The notes under the pieces: generated by a model
What the model was told of the DNA's origin: nothing
Database searches by the model: none
The model's input: the letters and a program-made list of their open reading frames with translations, nothing else
Shown here: positions 9,349 through 18,594 of the stretch, piece after piece
Position numbering within the stretch: position 1 is the first letter of the stretch
Layout: each line of letters starts with the position of its first letter
Program-made: the position numbers and the translations under genes
From: an uncultured Eubacteriales bacterium
GTDB taxonomy: Bacteria > Bacillota > Clostridia > Christensenellales > Aristaeellaceae
DNA: 32,150 nt
Reading direction: 5' to 3'
Assembly: GCA_902793325.1 (NCBI GenBank)
Contig: CADBCY010000035.1
Coordinates: 1-32,150 of the forward strand

Positions 9349-9380
9349 AAAACGCTCCTGCGGCGCTCATCCGCCGCGCG

Positions 9381-9653
9381 TCACCTCGTGTACATCGCGT
9401 CGTCGAGGAGCACGATCCCGGCCTCGACCGCCGCCGAATCGTTGTCGTCCGCGATGCTCGCGCCGTCCGGCATGACGCCGGCATCCCCCACGTCCGGCGC
9501 GGTCCGGCTCTCGATCAGTCCAGCGTCGCAGGCGGGCAGCGCGTCGCTGGGCGACGCCGCGCCGGCGGACGGCCCGTCCACGGTCACGGTCGGCTCGATG
9601 ACCGGCTCCTGCGCCGGCGGGAAGGCGCCCGCGGCGGTATGATTATAGCACAT
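9381..9653 (-). CDS. Small acidic Pro/Ala-rich ORF, doubtful or a remnant
   Basis: I do not recognise this 90-codon frame. It is rich in Ala, Pro and Asp, has no membrane segment and ends LLDDAMYTR. In its favour, nearly every codon after about the tenth ends in G or C, as in the real genes here, and it runs to a clean stop. Against it, the ATG at 9653 lies inside a promoter whose -10 box is codons 3-4, so the transcript would begin after the start codon. The upstream GGAG is also too close to the ATG. A 30-codon version starting at an internal ATG after GGGGGA is possible. It could be the 3' remnant of a lost gene. Confidence 0.3.
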   Translation of the reverse strand: MCYNHTAAGAFPPAQEPVIEPTVTVDGPSAGAASPSDALPACDAGLIESRTAPDVGDAGVMPDGASIADDNDSAAVEAGIVLLDDAMYTR

Positions 9654-9670
9654 TCCCTCCCCCGCGGCAA
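9642..9670 (-). promoter_or_regulatory. Promoter without a clear gene
   Basis: On the minus strand TTGCCG (9670-9665) and TATAAT (9647-9642) are 17 bases apart, directly after the terminator of the sugar transporter operon. The only frame downstream is the doubtful small ORF, so a small RNA is also possible. Confidence 0.5.
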
Positions 9671-9711
9671 GCAGAACGCGGATCGCGCGGGGCGGACGGC
9701 AGAAAAATCCC

Positions 9712-9741
9712 CGGGCGATCCGCCCGGGGATGGCCGCAGCG
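9712..9741 (-). terminator. Rho-independent terminator of the sugar ABC operon
   Basis: A perfect 11-bp stem (ATCCCCGGGCG and its complement) with a 3-base loop is followed on the minus strand by TTTTTCT. It lies nine bases after the ATPase stop codon. Confidence 0.92.
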
Positions 9742-9749
9742 CGGCGGGG

Positions 9750-10874
<1,125 letters not shown>

Positions 10875-10892
10875 ATCTCATCATCCTCCCTG

Positions 10893-12266
10893 TTATCCCT
10901 TCACGGCGCCGCCGGTGACACCTTCGACGTAGTACTTCTGCAAGGCCAGGAACAGCGCGGTGATCGGCAACGCCACCAGCACGCCGCCCGCGCAGAAGCG
11001 GGTGAAGTAGTTCTGAAAGTCGTTGGTGTTGACCCAGTTGTACAGGCCGACGGCCACGTTGTAGCCCTGCTGGTCGCCGAACGCCACGTAGCTCGCGAAC
11101 ACGTAGTCGCCCCAGGGCGCCATGAAGGCCATCAGGATCGTGTAGATCACGATGGGCTTGGCCAGCGGCATGATGATCTTCATGAACACCTGGAAGCGGG
11201 TCGCGCCGTCGATGCGGGCGGATTCGTCCAGGGACTTGGGGATGGTGTCGAAAAAGCCCTTGGAAATGTAGTAGCCCATGCCCGACGAGGCGCAGTAGAT
11301 CAGGATCAGCCCGGGCACGGCGCCGGACTGGGTCAGCCCCATCTGCTTGAGCAGGAAGTACAGCGTGATCATCGTCAAAAAGCCCGGGAACAGGCCCAGC
11401 ACCAGCACCGCGTTCATGATGAGCTTGCGCCCCCGAAAGCGCAGCCGGGACAGCGCGTAGCTGACCGACAGCACGATGGCCGTCTGCAGCACCGCCGTGA
11501 ACAGCGCGATGGTCAGCGTGTTGGTGTACCAGAGCAGGTACTGGCTCTTGGTCATCGGGATCAGGATGTATTGCAGGATGATCGCCAGCAGCGCAAACTC
11601 CGCAAACATCGCGGCGAGCTTCTTCGCGCCCTCGTGCCTGTCCTCGACGACATAGCCCGGGATGGAGCGCAGCAGCTTGCTGTCCTGCTTCAGGTAGACG
11701 CGGGCGATGATCGCCCCGATCGCGAGAAACAGCATCAGGCAGACCAGCACGGCGACCGGGCGCTCCGCCGGCGCGAAGCCCTGCAGGGCGGCGGTCAGCG
11801 CGACCAGCAGCGCATACCCGGCGGCCAGGCACGCGCCCAGGATGCCGACGCGCGCGGGGCGGGCGCCCCTGTCCTGCCGGTCGAACAGCTTCCCGGCCAG
11901 GCAGACCAGCGCGACCGTCGCGGCGGCGCAGGCCAGGCCGACCAGGATCGCCCTGCCGCACCAGTGGAAGAAGTTGCTGCCCTCGAACAGGAAGGCGTAG
12001 TTGTCCAGCGAGAACGTCTTGGGCAACAGGTAGTCCACCATGCCGCCCTTCTCGAGCTTGTAGGAGCGGAAGGACTGGAGGACCAGGAATACGAACGGCA
12101 CCAGCCACACGATGCTCATGACCGTCAGCACGGTGTAGATCGCGCCGTTGGTCCGCCGCTCGTGCCCCTTCTTGCTGCGCAGCTTCCGCTGCGGTCCGAC
12201 TTCTTTGATGACACCGGCTTTCTCGTCAACGATGATGTCGACTTCCGGTATTTTTCGCTCTGCCAT
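10893..12266 (-). CDS. Sugar ABC importer permease, MalG-like with a large insertion
   Basis: This inner permease subunit has 457 residues; MalG proteins are usually about 280-300. The coupling-loop EAA motif ESARIDGATRFQVF is at 348-361, and the six-helix core is recognisable. Between the first helix with its outside loop (LDNYAFLFEGSNFFHW, about 87-102) and the second core helix (LLWYTNTLTIALFTA, from about 244) lie some 140 extra residues with about four more hydrophobic segments. The cytoplasmic N-terminus of about 40 residues is also longer than usual and charged. The start codon overlaps the MalF-like stop (TAATG), so the two are co-translated. Whether the insertion is typical of a lineage or a local novelty cannot be judged without a search. 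The substrate is probably a maltodextrin-like oligosaccharide, inferred from the nearby phosphorylase gene. Confidence 0.92.
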   Translation of the reverse strand: MAERKIPEVDIIVDEKAGVIKEVGPQRKLRSKKGHERRTNGAIYTVLTVMSIVWLVPFVFLVLQSFRSYKLEKGGMVDYLLPKTFSLDNYAFLFEGSNFFHWCGRAILVGLACAAATVALVCLAGKLFDRQDRGARPARVGILGACLAAGYALLVALTAALQGFAPAERPVAVLVCLMLFLAIGAIIARVYLKQDSKLLRSIPGYVVEDRHEGAKKLAAMFAEFALLAIILQYILIPMTKSQYLLWYTNTLTIALFTAVLQTAIVLSVSYALSRLRFRGRKLIMNAVLVLGLFPGFLTMITLYFLLKQMGLTQSGAVPGLILIYCASSGMGYYISKGFFDTIPKSLDESARIDGATRFQVFMKIIMPLAKPIVIYTILMAFMAPWGDYVFASYVAFGDQQGYNVAVGLYNWVNTNDFQNYFTRFCAGGVLVALPITALFLALQKYYVEGVTGGAVKG

Positions 12267-13741
12267 TACTGGAAATCCTCCTCATTCTTGACGGACGGTA
12301 TCAGGTTGTAGACCACCAGGTTGATCACGGCCAGCACCACGAACACCATGATGCCGATGACGGCGGCGATCTTGTAGTTGGTGTCGGTGACGGTCATGCG
12401 GTACAGCCAGGTGATCAGCAGGTCGGTGTGGCCGGCGTTGCCCGCCAGGCCCATCGGCTTGCCCTGCGACAGCAGGAAGATGACGTTGAAGTTGTTGATG
12501 TTGCCGGTGAACGACGTCAGCAGGTACGGCCCGGTGACGAACAGCATGTAGGGCAGGGTGATCTTGCCGTACATCTGCAGGGCGTTGGCGCCGTCGATGC
12601 GGGCGGATTCGTACAGGTCCGCGGGAATGTTCATCAGTATGCCCGTGGCAATCAGCATCAGGTAGGGAATGCCGATCCAGATGTTGATGAGTATGATGGT
12701 AAAGCGCGCCCAGCCGGGATCGGTCCAGAAGGGTATGGGCTGGGCGATCCAGTGCCATTTCATCAGGTAGGTGTTGATGAGGCCGTCCGCGGCGAACATC
12801 TTGGACACGTACAGCAGCGACACGAACTGGGGAATGGCGATGGTCATGACCAGTATGGTGCGCCACATCTTCTTGAGCCGGATGCCCTTTTTATTAATCA
12901 TGATGGCCACGAACATGCCCAGGAAGTAGTTCAGGAACGTGGCGAAGAACGCCCACACCAGCGTCCAGAACAGCACCTGCCGGAAGGTGTCGCCGTAGCT
13001 GGCCGAGCCCGAGGACAGCAGCGTCCGGAAGTTCTCGAACCCCACCCAGGTGAACAGCTTCGCGGGCGGCTGGTGGTTGTAGTCGAAGTTGGTGAACGCC
13101 ACCAGGATCATGAAGAATATGGGCAGTATCGTGAACACGAACACGCCCAGCGTGGGCAGCGCCAGCAGCGTCTTGTGGAACTGGCTGTCCACCAGCGACT
13201 GCAGGTTGTCCTTCGTGCCCTTCAGCTTGCCGCCGGAGGCCAGGATCTGCTGCGACACCTTGTTCTGGCGGATGTTCACCCGCCAGGTGTAGATGAACGC
13301 CGCGATGAAGAACAGCGTCAGCACGCCGTACAGCAGGATCAGGAAGGAGTTGTCGCCGTACACGGTCTTGCGCCCTTCCTTGTAGGTCTCCACCACGCCC
13401 AGCGTGTTCAGCTTGCCCAGGTAGGCCATGCCGAAGTTCACCATGTACAGGTTAAAGACCGTCTGGAACAGGAAGAACAGCAGCCCCCTGCCCCACTGTC
13501 CCCGCGCCATGGAGCCGGAACCCATGACCAGGTAGCTGAGCCGCGTCTTCCAGTCGCCGTCCCGGAAGGTGGTAAACAGGTCCGCGATGGACAGCCCCAG
13601 CCCCTTCAGGCACCTGCCCACGGCGAGCGCCAGCCCCTTCAGGCCGTTGCCGAGCCTGCCCGGCAGGCGCGCAAAGAACCCGGCGAGGTCGTGGAGCAGC
13701 TTCCGGGGCCTGCTCATTTTCAAATAATCAAGATCGACCAT
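12266..13741 (-). CDS. Sugar ABC importer permease, MalF-like
   Basis: This is the partner permease, 491 residues. As in E. coli MalF it is longer than usual CUT1 permeases of about 300, with a long N-terminal part before the conserved core. That part includes an amphipathic first 65 residues, membrane segments at about 84-104 and 133-153, and a soluble stretch up to about 190. The core starts at about 191 (LLALPTLGVFVFTILPIFFM). The EAA motif ESARIDGANALQMYGKI is at 378-394. It lies between the binding protein gene, from which it is separated by a strong terminator-like hairpin, and the MalG-like gene, which it overlaps by one base. Less transcript would therefore be expected for the permeases than for the binding protein. 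Confidence 0.93.
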   Translation of the reverse strand: MVDLDYLKMSRPRKLLHDLAGFFARLPGRLGNGLKGLALAVGRCLKGLGLSIADLFTTFRDGDWKTRLSYLVMGSGSMARGQWGRGLLFFLFQTVFNLYMVNFGMAYLGKLNTLGVVETYKEGRKTVYGDNSFLILLYGVLTLFFIAAFIYTWRVNIRQNKVSQQILASGGKLKGTKDNLQSLVDSQFHKTLLALPTLGVFVFTILPIFFMILVAFTNFDYNHQPPAKLFTWVGFENFRTLLSSGSASYGDTFRQVLFWTLVWAFFATFLNYFLGMFVAIMINKKGIRLKKMWRTILVMTIAIPQFVSLLYVSKMFAADGLINTYLMKWHWIAQPIPFWTDPGWARFTIILINIWIGIPYLMLIATGILMNIPADLYESARIDGANALQMYGKITLPYMLFVTGPYLLTSFTGNINNFNVIFLLSQGKPMGLAGNAGHTDLLITWLYRMTVTDTNYKIAAVIGIMVFVVLAVINLVVYNLIPSVKNEEDFQ

Positions 13742-13848
13742 ATTCGATTATCCCCTTTGCTCTGCGCAATGATCGTACCCCCGCAAATGCCGGCGCCGTC
13801 GCCGGACCGGCGTTTGCCGGGCGGACCGAACCGCCGCAAGCCTTCATT

Positions 13849-13882
13849 GAAAACGGACCGGGAGGTTGAATTCCCGGTCCGT
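13849..13882 (-). terminator. Intercistronic terminator/attenuator between binding protein and permease genes
   Basis: A perfect 11-bp stem (ACGGACCGGGA and its complement) with an 8-base loop is followed on the minus strand by TTT. It starts just after the binding protein stop codon. Partial termination here is a common way to make more binding protein than permease. Confidence 0.82.
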
Positions 13883-13893
13883 CGCGCGTTCCG

Positions 13894-15096
13894 TCAGCCG
13901 ACGTAGGAAATGCAGGCGTTCTGGAATTCGGTCAGCACGTCCATCAGCGCGGCGTCGTCCGCACTGTCGAACTCCTTGGCGATGATCCTGTCGCCCAGGC
14001 CGGTGGCCAGGGACCAGTAGTCGCCGGGATACTGACCCTGCGGCACGGTGAAGGCCAGCTGCTCGCCCAGCGCGGAGAGCGCCACGTCCGCCTTCACGGC
14101 GTCGCTCTGCTGGGCCTCCAGGTTGGACGGACCCCAGCCCAGCGCCTCGTAACGGGCCTGCTGGACCTCGCCGGAGGTCAGGAAGGCGGCCAGCGCGTCG
14201 CAAGCGGCCAGCTTGTCCTCGTCGGTCTGGGGCTTCACGCCCAGCATCTTGAAGCCGCCGAAGCCGGACAGCTGGTAGCCGTCCACGGTGGGCAGCTTGG
14301 CGGCGGCGTAATTGTCGCCGAACAGCTCCTTGGCGGCGTCGGAATCCCAGGTGCCGTCCACGATCGCGCCCACGTTGGTGGCGTTGGAGATGGAGGAGCC
14401 GTTCACGAACGCCGGGCTCTGGCTGACCTTGATCATGCTCTTCAGGGCCTTCAGGCCGTTGTCGGAGGCATAATCCACGTTGCAGTTGGTCAGGTTGCCC
14501 TCGTTGTCGGAATCATAGGTCAGCGTGCAGCCCGCGCCGAAGAAGAACGCGGTCTGGTACCAGCCGGAGTTGATCTCCATATAGAAGCTCTTGCCGGCGG
14601 CCTCGCAGTCGGCGAGCACCTTGTCCAGGTCGGTGGGATCGGTGACGACGCTCTTGTCATAGTACATGAAGTAGCCGTTGTCACTGGTCATCGGGTAGGC
14701 GTACATGGTGTCGCCCAGGGTGACGGCGGCCACGGAGCCGGCGTCGTTCTCGGCCTTGACGATCTCGGCGTTGCCGGGCTCCACGTCGATCAGGGCGCCG
14801 GCGGCCACCATGCGGGCCAGCTGGTCCTGCGCGAAGCCGAAGATGTCGGCGGCGGCGGCCACGTCGGTGATCACCTTGTTGGCGGCGTCACCCTCGCCCA
14901 CGGCCTCGACGGAAACGTTCATCCCCGCGTACTCGGGATAGGCGGCCTTGAAGGCATCCACCTGCGCCTTGGTGAAATCCACGGCGGCGTCCGCCACCCA
15001 GATCTTCAGATCCCCGCTGTAGCCCTCCGCAAAGGCCGGGCAGCTCAGCGTCAGCGCCAGCGCGACGGCCAGCACCAGAGTCAACAGTTTCTTCAT
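13894..15096 (-). CDS. Sugar ABC importer substrate-binding protein, MalE-like
   Basis: This 400-residue extracellular solute-binding protein of the CUT1 (SBP_bac_1/8) type delivers an oligosaccharide to the permease pair. The N-terminus MKKLLTLVLAVALALTLSC is a signal peptide, probably cut after PAFA. The single Cys in it is not in a normal lipobox (TLSC rather than L-A/S-G/A-C), so it looks secreted rather than lipid-anchored. That is odd for a Gram-positive binding protein, and the OppA here shows the same feature. The ATG at 15096 follows AAGGAGGATG. The region GGFKMLGVKPQTDED and the terminal helices fit maltose/maltodextrin-type binding proteins. It is the first gene of the operon, behind a strong promoter and an AraC-type regulator gene. 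Confidence 0.92.
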   Translation of the reverse strand: MKKLLTLVLAVALALTLSCPAFAEGYSGDLKIWVADAAVDFTKAQVDAFKAAYPEYAGMNVSVEAVGEGDAANKVITDVAAAADIFGFAQDQLARMVAAGALIDVEPGNAEIVKAENDAGSVAAVTLGDTMYAYPMTSDNGYFMYYDKSVVTDPTDLDKVLADCEAAGKSFYMEINSGWYQTAFFFGAGCTLTYDSDNEGNLTNCNVDYASDNGLKALKSMIKVSQSPAFVNGSSISNATNVGAIVDGTWDSDAAKELFGDNYAAAKLPTVDGYQLSGFGGFKMLGVKPQTDEDKLAACDALAAFLTSGEVQQARYEALGWGPSNLEAQQSDAVKADVALSALGEQLAFTVPQGQYPGDYWSLATGLGDRIIAKEFDSADDAALMDVLTEFQNACISYVG

Positions 15097-15144
15097 GGTA
15101 CATCCTCCTTCGTTTGGGGTTACCCCCCACTTTTTTTCGCCCAT

Positions 15145-15173
15145 AGTATAGCACTATGCCGATAATATGTCAA
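15145..15173 (-). promoter_or_regulatory. Promoter of the sugar importer operon
   Basis: On the minus strand TTGACA (15173-15168) and TATACT (15150-15145) are 17 bases apart, in an AT-rich stretch between the araC-type gene and the binding protein gene. The AT-rich bases just upstream (15174-15215) are where an activator would be expected to bind. Confidence 0.85.
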
Positions 15174-15240
15174 AAGTAAACGCGCGGTTTTTTTCACGAT
15201 GATCGAATCTTTTTGTCCGGCGATAGGAAAGTGCTATTCT

Positions 15241-16122
15241 TTACAGGTTCTTCGGGTTCCTGCGGTACCGCCCCGGCGAGGCGCCGTACCTGCGGTGAAA
15301 GCGGCGGATGAAGTAGCTGATGTTGTCAAAGCCGCAGTTGGCGGCCACGGTGCCGATGTCGTCGTCGGTCTCCCTCAGATAGTACACCGCCGCCGCCAGC
15401 CGGTAGTCCGTCAGGTAGTCCACGAAGGTGCGCCCGGTGGCCCGGCGGAACACGCGCATGAAGTGGGACGCGCTGTAGCCCGCGACGGCGGCGGCGTCCG
15501 CCACGGAGATCGGCTCGCCGAAATGGGCCTTGATGTAGCCGATCACGCCCTTCAGCTTTTCCGCGTCCCCGTTGGCCTGCATCGCGCCGCCGGTCTGCCG
15601 GAAGCTGTACAGCGCGAAGAGCAGCCGGAACAGCTCGCTCTTGACCAGCAGCGCGTAGCCCGGCGCGTGTTGCGCGCAGGCCGCGTCCGCGCCGTCCAGC
15701 GCCGCGGCGGCGGCGCGGTGAAGCCCGGTGCCGGGCCGTATGGGGCGCTCAAAGCGCAGCGCGCCGCGCCGGAGCGCGTCCACCACGCCGTGGCACCAGT
15801 CGTCGGCGTCGACGCTGTCCACCAGCGAGAGCGAGAAGATGATGTTCTCGTACTCCATCCGCTCGCCGGGGGCGCCCTCGATGGCGTGCAGCTCCCCCGG
15901 CAGCACCGGCACGATGCAGCCCGCGTCGACGGCCCAGTTCTCCAGGTTGACCGACACCGAACCGCTGCCCCGCTTGATGTAGATCAGCTCCATCTGGTCG
16001 TGCCAGTGCAGGTTGACCCGGTCGAAGTCCTGGGGAATGGTGCACAGGTAGGTATTGTAGGCAAAGCCCGGCTGGATGTGCCGGCGGGTTTCCTGATACT
16101 GGGTGTACTGCTCGAGATCCAT
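15241..16122 (-). CDS. AraC-family transcriptional regulator
   Basis: This 293-residue regulator has an N-terminal cupin-like sensor at about residues 15-110 (NLHWHDQMELIYIKRGSG, then LPGELHAIEG) and a C-terminal AraC DNA-binding domain at about 190-290. The two helix-turn-helix motifs are visible as ISVADAAAVAGYSASHFMR and IGTVAANCGFDNISYFIRR, ending in the classic GASPGRYRR. The ATG at 16122 is used. It lies directly upstream of the binding protein gene on the same strand and divergent from the phosphorylase gene, so it most likely senses an alpha-glucan-derived sugar and controls the importer, and perhaps the phosphorylase. That role is inferred from position. Confidence 0.93.
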   Translation of the reverse strand: MDLEQYTQYQETRRHIQPGFAYNTYLCTIPQDFDRVNLHWHDQMELIYIKRGSGSVSVNLENWAVDAGCIVPVLPGELHAIEGAPGERMEYENIIFSLSLVDSVDADDWCHGVVDALRRGALRFERPIRPGTGLHRAAAAALDGADAACAQHAPGYALLVKSELFRLLFALYSFRQTGGAMQANGDAEKLKGVIGYIKAHFGEPISVADAAAVAGYSASHFMRVFRRATGRTFVDYLTDYRLAAAVYYLRETDDDIGTVAANCGFDNISYFIRRFHRRYGASPGRYRRNPKNL

Positions 16123-16183
16123 GTCCTCGCCCCCGGGTTCCGGCGCGCCCGGCGTCTGCCGTCGGCGCGGCGTTGATGATCGT

Positions 16184-16213
16184 ATTGTATCATAACAGAC
16201 GCCGATATTGCAA
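16184..16213 (-). promoter_or_regulatory. Promoter of the AraC-type regulator gene
   Basis: On the minus strand TTGCAA (16213-16208) and TACAAT (16189-16184) are 18 bases apart. The -35 box is a palindrome that lies within the divergent phosphorylase promoter region. Confidence 0.6.
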
Positions 16214-16240
16214 GATTTCCGGCGCGCATAAGCGTATAAT
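16208..16240 (+). promoter_or_regulatory. Probable promoter of the glycogen phosphorylase gene
   Basis: A perfect TATAAT is at 16235-16240. The best -35-like hexamer is the shared TTGCAA (16208-16213), but the 21-base spacer is too long for normal use. The promoter may therefore need an activator, for example the adjacent AraC-type protein. Confidence 0.45.
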
Positions 16241-16272
16241 GCTGTCAACAAAACGAATCGGAGGTTTGCCCC

Positions 16273-18525
16273 ATGCGTCAACCACTTTGCGAGTACACCG
16301 GAAAGCCCCTGCAGAAATGCACGAAGCTCGAACTGTTCAATGCGCTGCTGCGCTGCGTGGACGACGCGGCGGCGGACCGCGGCTTCAACGAAGGCAAGAA
16401 GAAGCTGTACTACATCTCGGCGGAGTTCCTGATCGGGAAGCTGCTGAGCAACAACCTCATCAACCTGGGCCTGTACGACGCCGTCAGCCGCGAGCTCCGG
16501 GAGGCGGGCATCGAGCTGAGCGAGCTGGAGGAGTTCGAGCAGGAGCCCTCGCTGGGCAACGGCGGCCTGGGCCGCCTGGCGGCGTGCTTCCTGGACAGCC
16601 TGGCCACGCTGGGCCTGCCCGCGGACGGCGTGGGCCTGGCCTACCACTGCGGCCTGTTCCGGCAGAACTTCGTGGACCGGCGGCAGGCCGAGACGCCGGA
16701 CGGCTGGCTGCGCTGGGGCACCGAGAGCTGGATGCACCGCACCGACGTGCACTTCGACATCCCGCTGGGCGACGCGCGGGTGCGCTCCACGCTGTACGAG
16801 ATCAACGTGACCGGCTACGACGGCAAGTGCGGGAAGCTGCGGCTGTTCGACGTGGACACCGCGGACGAGCGGGTCATCAAGTCCGGCATCGCCTTCGACC
16901 AGGCGGCGCTCGAAAAGAACCTGACGCTGTTCCTCTACCCCGACGACAGCACCGACGCCGGGCGCCTGCTGCGGGTGTACCAGGAGTACTTCATGGTCGC
17001 CAACGCCGCGCAGCTGATCCTGGACGAGTGCGTGGCGCGGGGCAGCGACCTGCACGACCTGGCGGATTACGCTGCGATCCAGATCAACGACACCCACCCG
17101 ACGCTGGTCATCCCGGAGCTGATCCGGCTGCTCGCGCTGCGCGGCATCGGCGAGGACGAGGCCGTGGCGATCGTCACGAAGGTGTGCGGCTACACCAACC
17201 ACACAATACTGGCCGAGGCGCTGGAGAAGTGGCCCGTGTCCTACCTGGAGCGCGCGGTGCCGCACCTGATGCCCATTATCCGGCGGCTGGACAAGCGGGT
17301 GAAGGCGCGCTTCGACGAGCCCTTCCTGTGGATCATCGACGGGGACGGCTTCGTGCACATGGCGAACCTGGACATCCACTTCAGCCATTCCGTGAACGGC
17401 GTCGCCCGCCTGCACACGGAGATCCTGAAGCACACCGAGCTGGCGCCGTTCTACGCCGTCTACCCGGAGAAGTTCACCAACAAGACCAACGGCATCACCT
17501 TCCGCCGCTGGCTGATGAGCTGCAACCGCGACCTGGCCGCACTGATCGACGAGCGCATCGGCGCCGGCTGGCGCAGGGACGCCGCCGAGCTCGGGAAGCT
17601 GCTGGATTTCGCCGACGACCCGGCGTTCCTCGACAGGCTGGGCCGCGTGAAGCGGGCCAACAAGCGGCGCTTCGCGGACTGGCTGTACCGGCACCAGGGC
17701 GCGGTGATCGACCCGGATTCCGTGTTCGACGTGCAGTCCAAGCGCCTGCACGAGTACAAGCGCCAGCAGCTGAACCTGCTGTGGATCATCGACCGCTACC
17801 TGCGCATCCGGGCGGGCGAGAAGCCGCAGCGCCCCGTGACCGTCCTCTTCGGCGCGAAGGCCGCCCCGGCCTACACCATCGCCAAGGACATCATCCACGC
17901 GATCCTGTGCCTCTCCGACGTCATCGCGGCCGACCCGGCGGCGAACGGGTGGCTGAAGGTGGTCATGGTGGAGAACTACAACGTGTCCGCCGCCGAGAAG
18001 CTGATCCCCGCCTGCGACCTGTCCGAGCAGATCTCGCTGGCGTCCAAGGAGGCCAGCGGCACCGGCAACATGAAGTTCATGCTGAACGGCGCGGTCACGC
18101 TGGGCACCATGGACGGCGCGAACGTGGAGATCGCCGAGCTGGTGGGCGCGGAGAACATCTACACCTTCGGCGCGTCCTCCGATGAGGTCATCGAGCGCTA
18201 TCGCCGCGGCGACTACGATCCGAAGACCTGGCTGGACGCGAACCCCGCGCTCGCCGCCGCCGTGGACTTCCTGGCCGGGAAGCAGATGCTGGCCGTCGGG
18301 AACGCGGAGAGCCTGCTGCGGCTGAAGAACGAGCTGTCGAACAGGGACTGGTTCATGACCTTCCCCGATTTCGCCGACTACTGCCGCACGAAGGAACGGG
18401 CCCTGGACGACATGGGCGACGCCGCGGCCTGGGGCAGGAAGATGCTCACGAACATCGCCCGGGCGGGCTACTTCTCCTCGGACCGCACGATCGCGGAGTA
18501 CAACCGGGACATCTGGGGGCTGTGA
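16273..18525 (+). CDS. glgP: Glycogen/alpha-glucan phosphorylase
   Basis: This 750-residue cytoplasmic enzyme cuts terminal alpha-1,4-linked glucose from glycogen or maltodextrin with phosphate, giving glucose-1-phosphate. It has the family hallmarks: EPSLGNGGLGRLAACFLDSLA near residues 94-114, QINDTHPTL near 273-281, RLHEYKRQ near 494-501, and the pyridoxal phosphate site SGTGNMKFMLNG, whose Schiff-base lysine is Lys601. It is shorter than E. coli GlgP (about 815) mainly at the N-terminus, as is usual in Clostridia. CGGAGG precedes the ATG at 16273. It is divergent from the araC-type gene and sugar importer, which suggests joint use in maltodextrin or glycogen breakdown. A strong hairpin follows the gene. 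Confidence 0.97.
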   Translation: MRQPLCEYTGKPLQKCTKLELFNALLRCVDDAAADRGFNEGKKKLYYISAEFLIGKLLSNNLINLGLYDAVSRELREAGIELSELEEFEQEPSLGNGGLGRLAACFLDSLATLGLPADGVGLAYHCGLFRQNFVDRRQAETPDGWLRWGTESWMHRTDVHFDIPLGDARVRSTLYEINVTGYDGKCGKLRLFDVDTADERVIKSGIAFDQAALEKNLTLFLYPDDSTDAGRLLRVYQEYFMVANAAQLILDECVARGSDLHDLADYAAIQINDTHPTLVIPELIRLLALRGIGEDEAVAIVTKVCGYTNHTILAEALEKWPVSYLERAVPHLMPIIRRLDKRVKARFDEPFLWIIDGDGFVHMANLDIHFSHSVNGVARLHTEILKHTELAPFYAVYPEKFTNKTNGITFRRWLMSCNRDLAALIDERIGAGWRRDAAELGKLLDFADDPAFLDRLGRVKRANKRRFADWLYRHQGAVIDPDSVFDVQSKRLHEYKRQQLNLLWIIDRYLRIRAGEKPQRPVTVLFGAKAAPAYTIAKDIIHAILCLSDVIAADPAANGWLKVVMVENYNVSAAEKLIPACDLSEQISLASKEASGTGNMKFMLNGAVTLGTMDGANVEIAELVGAENIYTFGASSDEVIERYRRGDYDPKTWLDANPALAAAVDFLAGKQMLAVGNAESLLRLKNELSNRDWFMTFPDFADYCRTKERALDDMGDAAAWGRKMLTNIARAGYFSSDRTIAEYNRDIWGL

Positions 18526-18554
18526 GACAAAGCGCCGACAGGCGCTCCACGCGC

Positions 18555-18594
18555 GAGGCCGCCGGAGGGACTGCAACGTCCCTTCGGCGGCCTC
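18555..18594 (+). terminator. Terminator of the glycogen phosphorylase gene
   Basis: A 17-bp stem with a single G-U pair and a 6-base loop lies 29 bases after the stop codon. The following T-run is weak (GTCGGTTTC). Confidence 0.78.

Larger units (their letters stand above)
9265..9749. other. Region between short DUF4342 gene and sugar ABC ATPase gene
   Basis: It holds the paralogue promoter and operator (9296-9348), a doubtful small ORF (9381-9653), another minus-strand promoter (9642-9670) and the terminator of the sugar transporter operon (9712-9741). I see no RNA gene with a recognisable fold. Confidence 0.6.

Noticed and set aside
9381-9642. 84-codon plus-strand Ser-rich frame at 9388-9642
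   Set aside because: It is the complement of the acidic minus-strand frame, has no ribosome binding site and has poorer third-position G/C bias.
16173-18185. 670-codon plus-strand frame overlapping glgP
   Set aside because: It is a shifted frame of glgP, extremely Arg/Ala/Gly-rich, and glgP itself is certain.
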